Shown here one piece after another: positions 1 to 11,926 of a stretch of 64,000 nucleotides of DNA. The translations under genes were made by a program, and so were the position numbers. The notes under the pieces were generated by a model. The model did no database searches. It was not told the DNA's origin and worked only from the letters and a program-made list of their open reading frames with translations. The DNA is from Heliocidaris tuberculata. Taxonomy: Eukaryota; Echinodermata; Echinoidea; Camarodonta; Echinometridae. Where the stretch lies: the NCBI GenBank assembly GCA_025618425.1, contig CM046832.1, positions 62,074,108 to 62,138,107 of the forward strand, given 5' to 3'. Position 1 is the first letter of the stretch. Each line of letters starts with the position of its first letter.

Positions 1-762
<762 letters not shown>

Positions 763-1122
763 CAGTGGCGTAACTGGACTTTAGCGTCAAGAGGGGCGAA
801 ACTTCGAAGGAAATGGTGAGCGGAAACTTTGGGGAACTGCTCGGAGCGAGATTCGTATTTTTTTCTTCTCGCCAGCCCTGCAAAGTCGCTCGGGGGGGGG
901 GGGGGGGGGGACAATTTATTTTTTGCCAGCCCTCCAAAAGTCGCTCAGTGTGGGGGGGGGGGGGTATCAGATTTTATGGGTTCCAGTTTTCCTCCAGAAT
1001 TCTCTTACAAGCATCAACAACAAAAAACAAACAAACAAACAAACAAAATCAGTGTTGTCAAGGGGTCAGGGGGCAGTCTGCCCCTTCGTCCCCCCCCCTT
1101 GGGTACGCTAGTTACCGCACCC
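763..1122. mobile_element. Non-autonomous element with CAGTGGCGTAACT-type ends
   Basis: The left end reads CAGTGGCGTAACTGG. The right end reads CTAGTTACCGCACCC, whose complement is similar over about 15 bases. The interior holds G-runs at 891-910 and 951-964, (CAAA)n and a C-run at 1090-1098. CAGTGGCGTAGC-type ends recur at 36320-36546. Short inverted ends without coding capacity fit a MITE; superfamily (hAT-like by the CA..TG ends) is a guess. Confidence 0.4.
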
Positions 1123-2535
1123 GAGTCTATAGGCTACTGATTCATTTTGAAATATATTTGTACTTTGATGAGGGATATTGTTATGAAATTAAAAGTTTTA
1201 GAAATTCGGGAATAGCATCGTTTATCGGGACGAACAGAAACATGTCGATTCATCCCCCTCCCCTCTCCCCCACTTCTCATCCCCTCCCCCATTCCTCCCC
1301 ACGTCACCCCTCATGCAGTGATGAGTTGTACATGAATTCCTAGCTGTCATTTTGTGACGAGGCATATCTCTGACATTCTCCTCCCTGAAACTAGGACTGG
1401 AGATAATCTCATGATATTAACATCTTCTCTTGTTTCGACTGACTCCAACCTCACCCCCAGATCCCGTTTCACGTGCAAATGCACTCTGGTTCTCTCACAG
1501 TCTCATAATCAGGGGCGTCGCAGGAAATTTTTATTTTGGTGGGGAGGGCTATCAGAAAAAAAAATTCCCGATATATAGGAGTGCAAAAATATCCACCAGC
1601 AAAAAAAAAAGAAGAAAAAAAGAAGAAAAAAAGAAAAAGGAGACTCTGGCGTTAGTGATTTACACGATCAACAAAAATCAGATGGGGGGGGGGGGGGGGG
1701 GGGGAGTCATATCCCTATCGCCCTATTAGTGACCCACATCTGCCCAGAGTGATGATACTTGGTTACCTAGTTATCTCAGTATATTTGTTCCCCTATCCTG
1801 AAATGTACGTTATTGTACAGTATTGATGTTTGCACATATTATGTCCTTGTCTGTTTCGAAATGCCAAGGTGAGGTCTATAATATGTGTTACATTTATTTA
1901 TTTGCCAAACCTATATTTATCTTCAATTTTGAACTCTAAATCCCGTTTTATCAGTTTGGTTCTATACTACTGTCTCTCACCGGTAAAAAAAAATCTAATG
2001 GAATCTAACGGTGACATTATAAGTCATGATCGTCGCTACTTGAAGAAAGTAAGCTAAATCCTACTGGCGACATGAATGACATTCGATTCGTAATTGATGA
2101 GCTCGCTATAAAAATGTGAGTACAGGAATTTTCATTCAAGAAAAGGTAATCACATTTCACTACTTTACAATCGATTTCTCCTTTTATCAATGAGCTCTCA
2201 GATTGATAAAGCTACCATTTCTCACTTTTTAACGTACCATTCTTTATTGATTTGGACATAGATTAGAAATTGGAAGTTAAAAGCGATATAAAATTATGTT
2301 TTAGAGTGTTAAAAGAGGATCTTGATCTGTTTCGTCAAATCGTGTTCTTTTCTGTGTCTTTATGGCAATTGGATATATAAGACGATGTAATGATGACGAT
2401 ACCTGAATTTTTGTTGTAATATGTTCCAGAGAAAATACAAATATAACTGGACAAAAGTCATGATAGTAACAATGGATCAATGCAAGCTTCATACACATTC
2501 AAGCGTTACAGACCTGAGCCAATAACACTCTTTAT

Positions 2536-2566
<31 letters not shown>

Positions 2567-2990
2567 GCACTATCATCATTCACTCTCACCATAATATCAA
2601 CTTCATTAATATTCTTGTCATTAATTCAATGTAAGACGAATAGTATTATTAGCGCATTTTTCAATCATTATTATTGATATAATAACGATTATTAACATTT
2701 TATCATCATGCATTAAAAAACAGAATTAATATTATTATTACTAATACTATAACTACTTTTGGTATCTACGTATTTTCATCATCACCATCATCATTACGTT
2801 TTGCTCTTATTATCATTGTGACAATCATTATTGTTCAATTTAAAACAAATAAAGCACTATTCAGATGGCTACATATCCAGCATGTCTGAAAGTTTAATAA
2901 TTGATAACTTATTATTTATAATAATAGTAATCAAATCTAATGATACCTTTTTAATGGAAAAATGGGAGAAAGGACACATATTCTCTGATT
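1123..2990. other. Intergenic, no gene seen
   Basis: Contains another GGCGTCGC-plus-G-run segment (1510-1703, (G)n at 1685-1703), an A/G-rich stretch (1590-1640) and a (CAG)n tract at 2544-2568. After 2600 it is AT-rich with ATT/ATC triplets. Confidence 0.7.
2544..2568. repeat. (CAG)n microsatellite
   Basis: About eight CAG units flanked by ATC units. Confidence 0.9.
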
Positions 2991-2999
2991 ATTATGTTC

Positions 3000-3300
3000 T
3001 AGATTGAAAATCCTGTAGTCATCCATGCTGCACATTGGCCTCCGTCATCCCGAGCCGATGTAACGGTATAACCCCCCTCGCCACAACTCAACACGAGCGC
3101 TGTGACATAGTGCCGTCACACCGGCTCCTCTCCGCTGACCTCGCCTGCCCTACCGGCTAGCTCACGTCACATGTGATTGGTGGAAGCCGCGTCCTCAACT
3201 TATTAAGCTTCCCCTTCATCTCCTGATCAATCCGCCGTATTTAGATCACTTTTATTAAAGGCTCCATTGTTGCATGAGCTCCAAGATGTCAAGAAAGTTA
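3000..3300. promoter_or_regulatory. GC-balanced island with CCAAT, E-box and TGATCAATC motifs
   Basis: An unusually GC-rich stretch in AT-rich surroundings. At 3163-3181 it reads CACGTCACATGTGATTGGT, a palindromic E-box next to an inverted CCAAT box. CTGATCAATCC at about 3222 resembles a PBC-Hox site. A related CTTCATCTC-TAGATCAATC segment recurs about 210 bp downstream (3431-3450). Could be a promoter, enhancer or noncoding exon; no ORF. Confidence 0.3.
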
Positions 3301-3703
3301 CGTGGTTGAAGGAAGAACCGCGTCCAGACGTGGGTTTTATACGTGCTTCCAGTCATGAAATTTGTGATACAAATCAATATTTAATAAAATCCCTTAATTA
3401 CATGATTCAAATCACGTGTTATTAAAATCCCCTTCATCTCTAGATCAATCAATCTTATATAGCTAGCTTTTACTGAAACATGCCCAGTGTTCCATGAACT
3501 CTTAGATGTCATTGAATCTACATGACTGGTTTACAAGAGAGCTGCTTTCAGACCTAGGTATAACCATGATTTGAATCATAATTATAAGTGATTAAAATCG
3601 AGGAAAACTGAAGACCGTATCGTTTATTTACGAGTATGTCTCTTGGAGTTGTTTTTTTTTTTTTTTTAACTACTGGGTTGAAAGAACAACTGTGTAGAGA
3701 CAT

Positions 3704-4643
3704 ACACTCTTAAAAAAGTTGGGCAAAAAAATGCCCAATTTTTAACCAACACTGGGCAACATACTGTCCACACAACTTTTGGTTAAAATTTGCCCAACTG
3801 ATGTTGGGCAATCCATTTACTATGTTGTTGGGCAAATTAAATTGCCCATCAGTTGGTGACCCATTAGATTTTACCCAACTCTACAATTGCCCAACTGTTG
3901 GTTATATTCTCAGTTGGGTAATTATTGCCCAACCAATCTTACCCAATAGGATTGCCCAACCCTCTATTTGTTCAGCTGTTTGGTAACAAATATCATGTGG
4001 TTGGGCAAATTCAGCTGCCCAATTTATTGTTTCCTTTTTCCTCCAACCTAGGTAAAAAAAAATGAAATCTGCTTGTTACGTCCTTCTGGGTATTAACCTA
4101 ATCAATCCTAACCTATCCTATTTTAAGCTATCCTATCCTATATCTTAACCTATCCTATATCTTAACCTATCCTATCCTATCCTAGTCCTATCCTATCCAG
4201 TTAGTGCAAACTAGTGCAAGCTCTTATATACCCCTTATATTTTTTTATGCATTCGGTGACAGTTAGTAAATCGGGCCACCCCAAACCATACGCTACTAAA
4301 AATTCATGAATATTCATATAAGTGTTTTCCCCAATATTGGGTAAAAATATTTACCACAAGTTGGGCAAAAGCGAATTTCTAACCAACCATCAGTTACCCA
4401 ACAAAATTTACCCAACTGGCAAAGGAAATGTGACAAAATTACACAACTACAGGGCAACAAGTACCCAACCCATAATTACCAAATACTGTTGGTAAATATA
4501 TGCCCAATATTTAGGTAAAAAGTATTGACCAATATTGGTTACACCACTCGAGTGTCCAGTTGGTTAATAATAGCCCAGAATTGGGAATATTTTTAACCAA
4601 CCAGCAGTTACCCAACTAAATTTACCCAACATTTTAAGAGTGT
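3704..4643. mobile_element. 940-bp MITE-like element built of TTGGGCAA/TTGCCCAA motifs
   Basis: Perfect inverted ends: ACACTCTTAAAA at 3704-3715 and TTTTAAGAGTGT at 4632-4643, flanked on both sides by ACAT (3700-3703 and 4644-4647), a likely 4-bp target duplication. The inverted ends continue as GTTGGGCAAA and TTTACCCAAC. Inside, TTGGGCAA, TTGCCCAA, GTTGGGTA and TACCCAAC recur dozens of times in both orientations, interrupted by a (CCTATC)n minisatellite (4090-4198). No coding capacity. Confidence 0.7.
4090..4198. repeat. CCTATC/CCTAACC minisatellite
   Basis: Imperfect tandem units TATCC(TA) and CTTAACCTATCC inside the TTGGGCAA element. Confidence 0.8.
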
Positions 4644-4649
4644 ACATTT

Positions 4650-6660
4650 TTTGTAATTTTCGCGATTCAAATCACGGGTGACTGGTGATTAGAATCATGG
4701 ACAAAACACAAGTCTGAACACGGCTAATACATAAGAGCTTAGTTCTTTCGTCGTGCTTCAGAACTGAGTTGAGTTAAAAGAATATCTGTTTTTCTTTTGA
4801 ACTCACAATAAAGAATCAATTTCGAAACTCCATCATGCGATAACTTTGACAATGATGACTAAGGTGGGGCCTATGCGTGTTCCTTATGACCCATCGTGTT
4901 TATGGGTAATCTGTTAAAGTCGAGATATTTGGGGCTGATCAAGTTCAATGAACTTTGACCAATCATTACCGTTTCCCTCACTTTTTTCTTCATATCACCA
5001 GTGATGTATGTAAAAACAGTGTCAGTAGCCTTCTAGTATATAGCTGAATGCTTTTCCAGCACGTGTTCCGTATAATAAATCTTAATTGTGTTACCGACGG
5101 TTATGAAATGATCGTGACCGAAGAGAATCAAATCTTGTTTGTTTGTTTGTTTGTTTGTGTTTTCTCAAAATATGATGAGTGGATCGTAGATCAATGATTG
5201 AACTAAGTATTTTGAGCTTCCATTCCAGTCTCCATTGTATACACTATGGATGATAGGAAGGGTATGTGAATTTAAAGCGGTTTAAAACATTAGCTTTTTC
5301 TTTACAAAGTTAATTATCCCGAGCTCTAGTTGTCTTTTTAATATCCTTCTCTTTCTCTCTATGTCTGTCTGTCTGTCTCTCTCTCTCTCTCCCTTATCCC
5401 ATTACTCATCACTAAATCCCTTCTTACACCTCCATTTTATGCCTCTATTCCCCATCGAAACACATAGACCCTCTCTCCTTAACTCCCTCCCCCCCCCCCC
5501 CTCTCTCTCTCTCTCTCTCTTTGTCGTATTTTGTTGTTGTTTTTTACCTAGCTCTTTGTAGACCTTTCTGTATCTTCATTACCTAACACTCTCCCACCCT
5601 CTCCCGTCTCCCTTCCATCCCTTTCTCACACACACGCGCTCACCCACACTCACCCCAGCCTCATAAACGCACGCTATATCTTCATAAGATGTTAGCAGCG
5701 TGACGACAGACACGGGTCACGTTTCTCCTCCCAGTTATTTCCACTGACATCTCGATGGGCTTATCCTCTGATCCCGATCATTCCCGTGTCAACAAGCAAA
5801 GGATTGGCTTTAATCCTTTCTTCGCATTGATCACTTTCTTAGGACTGTTCATCCAAATCATACATGTATCTCAACTGCAAAGGGTGGGGATAAAAGCAGC
5901 TTCGTTGGCACGGTTAAAAATCATGCTTAAATTTTTATTATGATGATTTTCTCTTGCAAGTTAGAGTTAAAGGCTATGACATTGTACGGGATGGGAATTG
6001 TAAGGGACGTGTACTTCATCCTCATTTTACAAGGAGAAAACTCATTCAGAGCTCTTTTAAATTCGACCAAGGGAAAACGTGCTTTCAGCAAAAGCAAAAA
6101 AAAAAATCAAAGAACTTTTTTTAAAGTCTAATGAAAATCGGACTAATAATAAGAATGTCATTATTACTTATGTTACATAACAATATTATTATGGAGATCA
6201 CTTTTAATATGATTTAAACAATTTGGCAACTCAGTCTTTGCTGGTGGTTTAATGCCCTTATTATTCATCAACTGTACATTTTGATATCAGTCCAAATAAT
6301 TACTGGAAGAAGATGCATGGTGACATTAGACATAAATTTGTTTAATGTAAACCATATATAGTCATGATAGTTATGAGGAGAAAGCATAATTTCAGAGTTA
6401 TTCTTATTGCGATACGCCTATAATTCCTATCAATTTTATTGAAGAAAAAAAAACATTCATTTTCCGTTTCTTCCATTACTTATCATGCTAAAAAAATCAT
6501 AAAACTTTTCAAAAATGTCTTATCGTTCCTTTAAGTGAAAAATAGCCATGCATTTTGGATTCGCTTTATTTAAAGCATACTTTTGTAAGAATTAATGCAC
6601 TGCAATCTGTATGGTCCCCCCTCCCCCCCCCCCTAAAAATAGTTCAAACTCTGAGAAGAA
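4650..6660. other. Intergenic, no gene seen
   Basis: AT-rich. (GTTT)n lies at 5138-5158 and CT/C-rich tracts at 5349-5392 and 5487-5521. The short open frames here are low complexity or lack any recognisable motif. Confidence 0.75.
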
Positions 6661-6670
6661 AATGAATGCA

Positions 6671-7434
6671 TATAAACACAACAACAAAAAAGTAACTCCC
6701 CCTTAATCATATTGGCGTAACTTCTCAACGAAAGGGTTGTGAGCAAAATAACTTGCCAAGAGTATTCATATCCTTATTGACTAACTTCCCAGTAAAAATG
6801 AGATTGATCCATCGAGTCATGCATGAGTGGGCAAACATTAAAGGCAAAAATGTCATTTTTCAAAAGTCACAAGGGTCTTTTTGTAATGCTGTATTAACAG
6901 TACATTTTAGCATTTCTTGCGCGATTTTTAAAGTGTGCTTACTCAACCATGACACGATGACAACCTCTTATGTTGACACAACATGTGATGATACATTTTG
7001 GTAAAAAATATCTGGAATTATTTTTTTTTTCAATAAGCTAAATGGATTTTGCAATTTCAAATTCACGAGGGTTGAATTTTTTTAAAAATTGTGTTCACCG
7101 AACCATAATAATGAGAAAAGTGTCGGGATAGGTGTGAGGGGGTCAAACGATGGATAATAATAAACAACAACACATGAATATGCACCAGAAACAGAATTCG
7201 CTAAAATCTCGTTTCACAGAATCCGCAAAATGACCCTTGTGACTTTTGAAAAGTGACAATTTTGCCTTTAATGTTTACTCACTCATGCATGACTCAATGG
7301 ATCAATCTCATTTTCACAGAAAAGATAGTAAGTGTAGGAACGTTCCTGTCAAGTTATTTTGCTCGAAATCTTTTCGTTAAAAAGTTACGCCATTTTGATT
7401 AAGGGGGAGTTACTTTGTTTTTGTTGTGTTTAGA
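6671..7434. mobile_element. Foldback element with ~200-bp inverted arms
   Basis: The left arm (about 6671-6890) and right arm (about 7220-7434) are inverted copies. AAGTAACTCCCCCTTAATCA on the left mirrors GATTAAGGGGGAGTTACTT on the right, and ATGCATGAGTGGGCAAACAT mirrors ATGTTTACTCACTCATGCAT. Arms differ by scattered substitutions. The spacer of about 330 bp is noncoding. Structure fits a foldback/MITE of unknown superfamily. Confidence 0.75.
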
Positions 7435-7888
7435 TCGAATAGTGCTCTTTTACTACAGCTTTGTTGTCTTTCCTGCTTCTTCGTGTTTATAATGCACCTG
7501 GTTGCATTGTTTGTGACGCTCTAAATGTATCCAAAAATGTGAAACAAATAACAGACAAAAGTTAAGATAATTTACACTTTATAATGCCACACGATCATTT
7601 CGCTATGTATACTAGTATATTATGCATCATAATCATGTTTCATGTTATGTATTGAAAAACAAAATACCCAATTATTATTTTCTTGCAAATATCTTTCCCA
7701 AATGAGACACTCGGATTGACTCATTTGTTATCGCGAAGATGGTAGTAATTACTGTTCCACCCAAGATATAATTACACGGAAACGATTTTACCATATTTCG
7801 TGCGATCAGCGTACGTTATGATTATTGAATACGTCCTCTACGAACCTTCCTTAATTGGAATTGATCGAACATCTGAAATGTGAATTGA

Positions 7889-7898
7889 GAAAGAGAGA

Positions 7899-7949
<51 letters not shown>

Positions 7950-7962
7950 AGAAAGAGAGAGC

Positions 7963-7988
<26 letters not shown>
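7889..7988. repeat. (GA)n polypurine tract
   Basis: About 100 bp of GA dinucleotides with a few A insertions. Confidence 0.95.
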
Positions 7989-7993
<5 letters not shown>

Positions 7994-8819
7994 TTATCCC
8001 AGTGAAACAAAGAAGTTTGTGTAATAATGTAAACGATTCACCGGGGCAACTTCAGTTCATGGAAGCATTCCGAATATAGATATGAATATATCCTTTGTTT
8101 GGTCATGCTAATAATGTTTAATAAATGTAACATAAGGGCCCTGCACATGAAGACAACATTAAAGGCCGGCATATTGATACACTGATGATGGTTGTGTCTT
8201 AATAAATAATTTTGCTTTAACTCCGCCCTTACTTATAATATGGCGAAGTGATCTTATACTATAGTAGAAAATCGTTATAGACGGCAGTTAACTTTTACAT
8301 TTTTCATAGTCTAAATAAGGCAGTGGTACTTTAGCTGTTTCATATTGTTCCAAAATTGATACTGTATAAACAATTTGGCGAATATCAAGTCTACATAGTC
8401 AGGAGCTCAAGACTGCTTCCCTGCTTCCATTCCCATGACCCCCCCCCCCCCCCCCCTATCCTTTAGAACAACATTGTATATGTCATCAGGTATTAATTCG
8501 CTTTGTTAATGATAATTCGTCATTATCCTCCTCCTCTCTTAATCATTATCATTTGTCTGAGTATGATGATCACTGGACTTCATTTTTACTGGTAATGTTG
8601 TCATCTCCTTCCCATAATATTGTTGTTATTATTTTCTTCCTTCTTCTTATTATTATTATCATAACAATTGTTATCATCATCACTGTTTCTGTTATTCACC
8701 ATCAATGTTTTCTTTATCTTTAGTATTATTCTATGAAAATTTTCATCATTGTTATGATTATCTTTTAACATTACTAGTGTCATGATGATATCGTAATCAG
8801 CATCAATATCATTATTATA

Positions 8820-8826
8820 AGTAGTG

Positions 8827-8871
<45 letters not shown>

Positions 8872-8901
8872 AGGGTAATAGTAGTAGGAGTAGTAGTAAG
8901 G

Positions 8902-8961
<60 letters not shown>

Positions 8962-9133
8962 ATACTAGTAGAGGAAGTAGAGTAGTAGCAGCAGTAGAAG
9001 AAGTAGTAGTAGTAGTAGTAGAGTAGCAGAAGCAGTATTAGGAGGAGGAGGAGGAGGAGGAGGAGAAGTAGTAGCAGTAGTAGTAGTATAGTAGTAGTAG
9101 TAGTAGTAGTAGTAGCAGCAGCAGCAGCAGCAA
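8820..9133. repeat. Compound (AGT/AGG/AGC)n tract
   Basis: More than 300 bp of imperfect AGT units with AGG and AGC interruptions, among the largest microsatellites in the window. Confidence 0.95.
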
Positions 9134-9329
9134 CAGAAGTATAATTATTATTCATTGTATTATTCATTATTTCTCATTGATATTGAAATCACTATCTATT
9201 ATGTATATTTATCATTATCAAATTACTCAACGTCATGGTATGGATATAGTTGCAAGAGTGATGAGAAAAATTGCCAAAATTTATATCAACTAATAATAGG
9301 ACAGATAAGTGAACCGTCATGATGCACGC

Positions 9330-9680
9330 AATTTCGCTGTTGGGTGCATCTCTACGCTAAACTATGTGTGCATGGAAAAATGATACATGACTGTGTATTC
9401 AAGAATGCGTTTTGGCGCGTTATTCCCCCTTCGCGTGTGCTCAGTCGTCTGCATATCGCATCGCGTGTTGTCTACATCCGTGTGGTAAACCCCTCAGAAC
9501 ATGGGGGCCGCCATTTTGAACGTCTCGCTTGGCCATTGACCCGTGGGACTGACGCCTAATACAGGTGTAGCAATATACGAGGCAAAATTAGGCAGCTCGC
9601 AAAAACAGACGGTGCATTTTGCGTCGCTTTATTGGCATGATAGCTTTCACATCTGAGTAGGCAGCGCTGAAATGCACCAA
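9330..9680. promoter_or_regulatory. CpG-containing island with GCCGCCATTTTG motif
   Basis: GC- and CpG-rich relative to flanks, with CGCG, GCGTGTTG and GCCGCCATTTTGAACG (9508-9523); the last resembles the YY1-type promoter motif. No convincing ORF (the 71-aa frame at 9344 has no known motif). May be a promoter or a repeat of unknown type. Confidence 0.25.
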
Positions 9681-10071
9681 ATTTTAAAGATTGTCTCTCA
9701 TGTTTTATTTTCCTCTGATGTGAAATTTCCGTGCGTTGAATCGTTGGTAATCTGCAATGCCATGTTGTTTTGAGAAGGATAATAAGCACATCATTTTCAG
9801 TACTTCACATGATAAATGCACAAACATGCATTTATGGGTATTCCAGTGATGGGCTCCAAGTGAACTGCTGATGGAATTACTTTTACGAGGTGGAAGTTAT
9901 ACCACGTGTGTTATAAGCAGTGCGGTAACTGGGCTGACTTTCACAGTTTAATTAAATTTCGTTCATAATTGTTTGCTAGACTAAAGTCCCCCCCCCCCAC
10001 CTCCCCTTCACATGTGAGCATACATGTATATGCTTTGCCCATCATCTGTCCCAACATGTAGCCACAGTCAA

Positions 10072-10185
10072 ATTTACGTACATTGTGGAGTACCCCAAGG
10101 TTCATTGTTAGGACCTCTTTCATTCATTTTTCTGGTACATAATGGTATGAAAATTAATTTCAAATTGCTGATTGGACAGAGCACA
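10072..10185 (+). pseudogene. LINE reverse transcriptase fragment (GVPQGS motif)
   Basis: Translation from 10072 reads IYVHCGVPQGSLLGPLSFIF. This matches the GVPQGSxLGPLLF motif of CR1/Jockey/L2-like LINE reverse transcriptases. Only this short segment is recognisable and it is soon closed by a stop. The motif differs from that of L1/Tx1-type enzymes, so it probably belongs to a different element from the fossil immediately downstream. Confidence 0.6.
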
Positions 10186-10194
10186 GGGGGTTAT

Positions 10195-11205
10195 GTGGGT
10201 TAAAAGACTTATGGAAGATCATGAAATGAAATGGAATCAATGATACAAAACACTTGGGGGAATTAATATTCTCGAGTGATTATCTGCTTGGACTGCTGAA
10301 GGTAACACTGCCAGAATTCTATATGAATTTATCAAAAATTTGGATGGATATACAAGGGATTATCAGATTAAACATGAAACATTTAAGGGGAACTAGATAT
10401 TTTTTTAACAACAAATTTATAAGAGTCAAAGGAAAATGCATAATTAATTCACGAAAAATTATGTGATAATCCCAAAAACTGGGATTGAATGAGAATGACT
10501 TTAAAACAATAGAGACAATTTATAAAACAAATCCAGTTAGCTGGAAACGAAATATGAATAGAAATGATAGTGATAATACTCATGATGTGGAAGGAATAGC
10601 TTTTGTATCGGGAGAAAGAATTATATCCATAAATGATATTGTATCTAAAAAAATTATTCAGCATCTCTTAAAAAGAATTCTGTAACACCAGATGTTTTTT
10701 AATAGGATAAAATATATATGTGGGTTTTTTTTTTCTTATATAGATATTCAAAACATCTTTAAGAGACCTAGACAGTGAAGTTTCACTTCAAATTGCTGCA
10801 TGGAATTACTTACACAAATCATCATTTGTTTCGTTTTGGAATTGTGCAAAATAATCTATGCTGTTTTTGCAAAACGAAGAGAAGACGCAACGCCATATAT
10901 TTTGTGAATGTGAATCGCTCGTTTGGTACGGAATAACTGTAATAATACGTTTTGACTTTATGTCTATTGGTAATTTAAGTTGGGAAGAAATATTTTGGGA
11001 ATAAAATTAAGGGATCAAAAAAAAAGGAAGAGTTAGTAAACCATTTTCTAAATCTTTGTAAAGTTTTTTTAATATTCAGGGGAAGAGAAAGGAGTTCATC
11101 CATAACCATGGACGCAAGTTCAAAGAAGAAGAAAAAAAAACAGCTGGCTTTGGAGAGAAACCAAATTTTTCTCCATTTGAGAAAATGGGAAAATATAAAT
11201 TAAAA
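10195..11205 (+). pseudogene. Decayed L1/Tx1-like LINE, ORF2 C-terminal region
   Basis: Broken frames together resemble the C-terminal part of an L1-like ORF2. TLPEFYMNLSKIWMDIQG and NNKFIRVKGKCI lie at 10285-10445, then NLCCFCKTK shifts frame into NEEKTQRHIFCECES (about 10850-10920), a CX2C...HX4C zinc-knuckle-like motif. LSWEEIFW and HFLNLCKVFLIFRGRERSS follow at 10975-11100. Several stops and at least one frameshift show it is dead. The family assignment is by recollection of the motif order, so the clade is uncertain. Confidence 0.6.
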
Positions 11206-11764
11206 TAGATAGCTATAGGGAGAACGAGGTAGAGCTAGAGCCGTATGACGACATGGTATTTTTTCTTTTCTTTCTCTCTCACTCTCTCTCTCTCTCTTTC
11301 TTTCTTTTTAGAGATAATTCCAGTAGGGAAGCACCCCCTGTTCACACGGGTAAAATAAAAAATTGGGGGAGGGGGTGACGTCTACGGGCGGGGGGGGGGG
11401 GGGGGGGCTTGGAGCTACGCATGTGAGGTATTGTGTTACAATGTGCGGGTGTGTCTATCTTTTTTCTTTCTTTTTTTTTTTCATCTGTCCTTTTTCCTTT
11501 CTTTTCTCTCTTTTTTAAAAATCTTTTATGAATCTTTCTTTCAGTGAAAAAACACACCAAACAAACAGAAAAGGAACAGTTATATCAAAGGTATATTTTC
11601 AATTTTACATCTGTATAATTAAAGTAAGCTGATATCTTAAGTGAAACAAGTGGATGCATATATCACTTCTTTGTTATTCCTTGAATGTATACATTGTCAC
11701 TGGTACGTACTGATTTACTTGTAAATTGTAAAACTTCTTGTTTATACGATGATGAAGACTTGAA
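11206..11764. other. Intergenic, low complexity
   Basis: CT tract (11264-11309), G-run (11390-11407), T-rich stretch, then AT-rich sequence. No gene seen. Confidence 0.7.
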
Positions 11765-11848
11765 TTATTCATCCAGGAATGAAATCATGAAAATATAGCT
11801 AAATCTGTCGTCTGGACACTTACTTGTAAAAAGTAGTAGAACGGTTTC

Positions 11849-11866
11849 GGTACTCATCCGAGTACC
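11849..11866 (-). ncRNA. Hairpin resembling hammerhead ribozyme stem II of the Penelope element
   Basis: On the minus strand, GGTACTC-GGAT-GAGTACC forms a perfect 7-bp stem, preceded by CTGAGGA (fits CUGANGA) and followed by GAAAC. A convincing stem I and cleavage triplet were not established by eye, so activity is unknown. Confidence 0.3.
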
Positions 11867-11926
11867 ATCCTCAGCTAAACTGACGATTTGGCGGGAAAGA
11901 CGATCGGCCGTGAAGTAAGCTGGAAA

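Larger units (their letters stand above)
7435..9320. other. Intergenic with (GA)n and triplet tracts
   Basis: No gene seen. (GA)n at 7889-7988, C-run at 8437-8456, compound triplet tract at 8820-9133. The 188-aa minus-strand open frame over the latter is a translated microsatellite. Confidence 0.8.
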
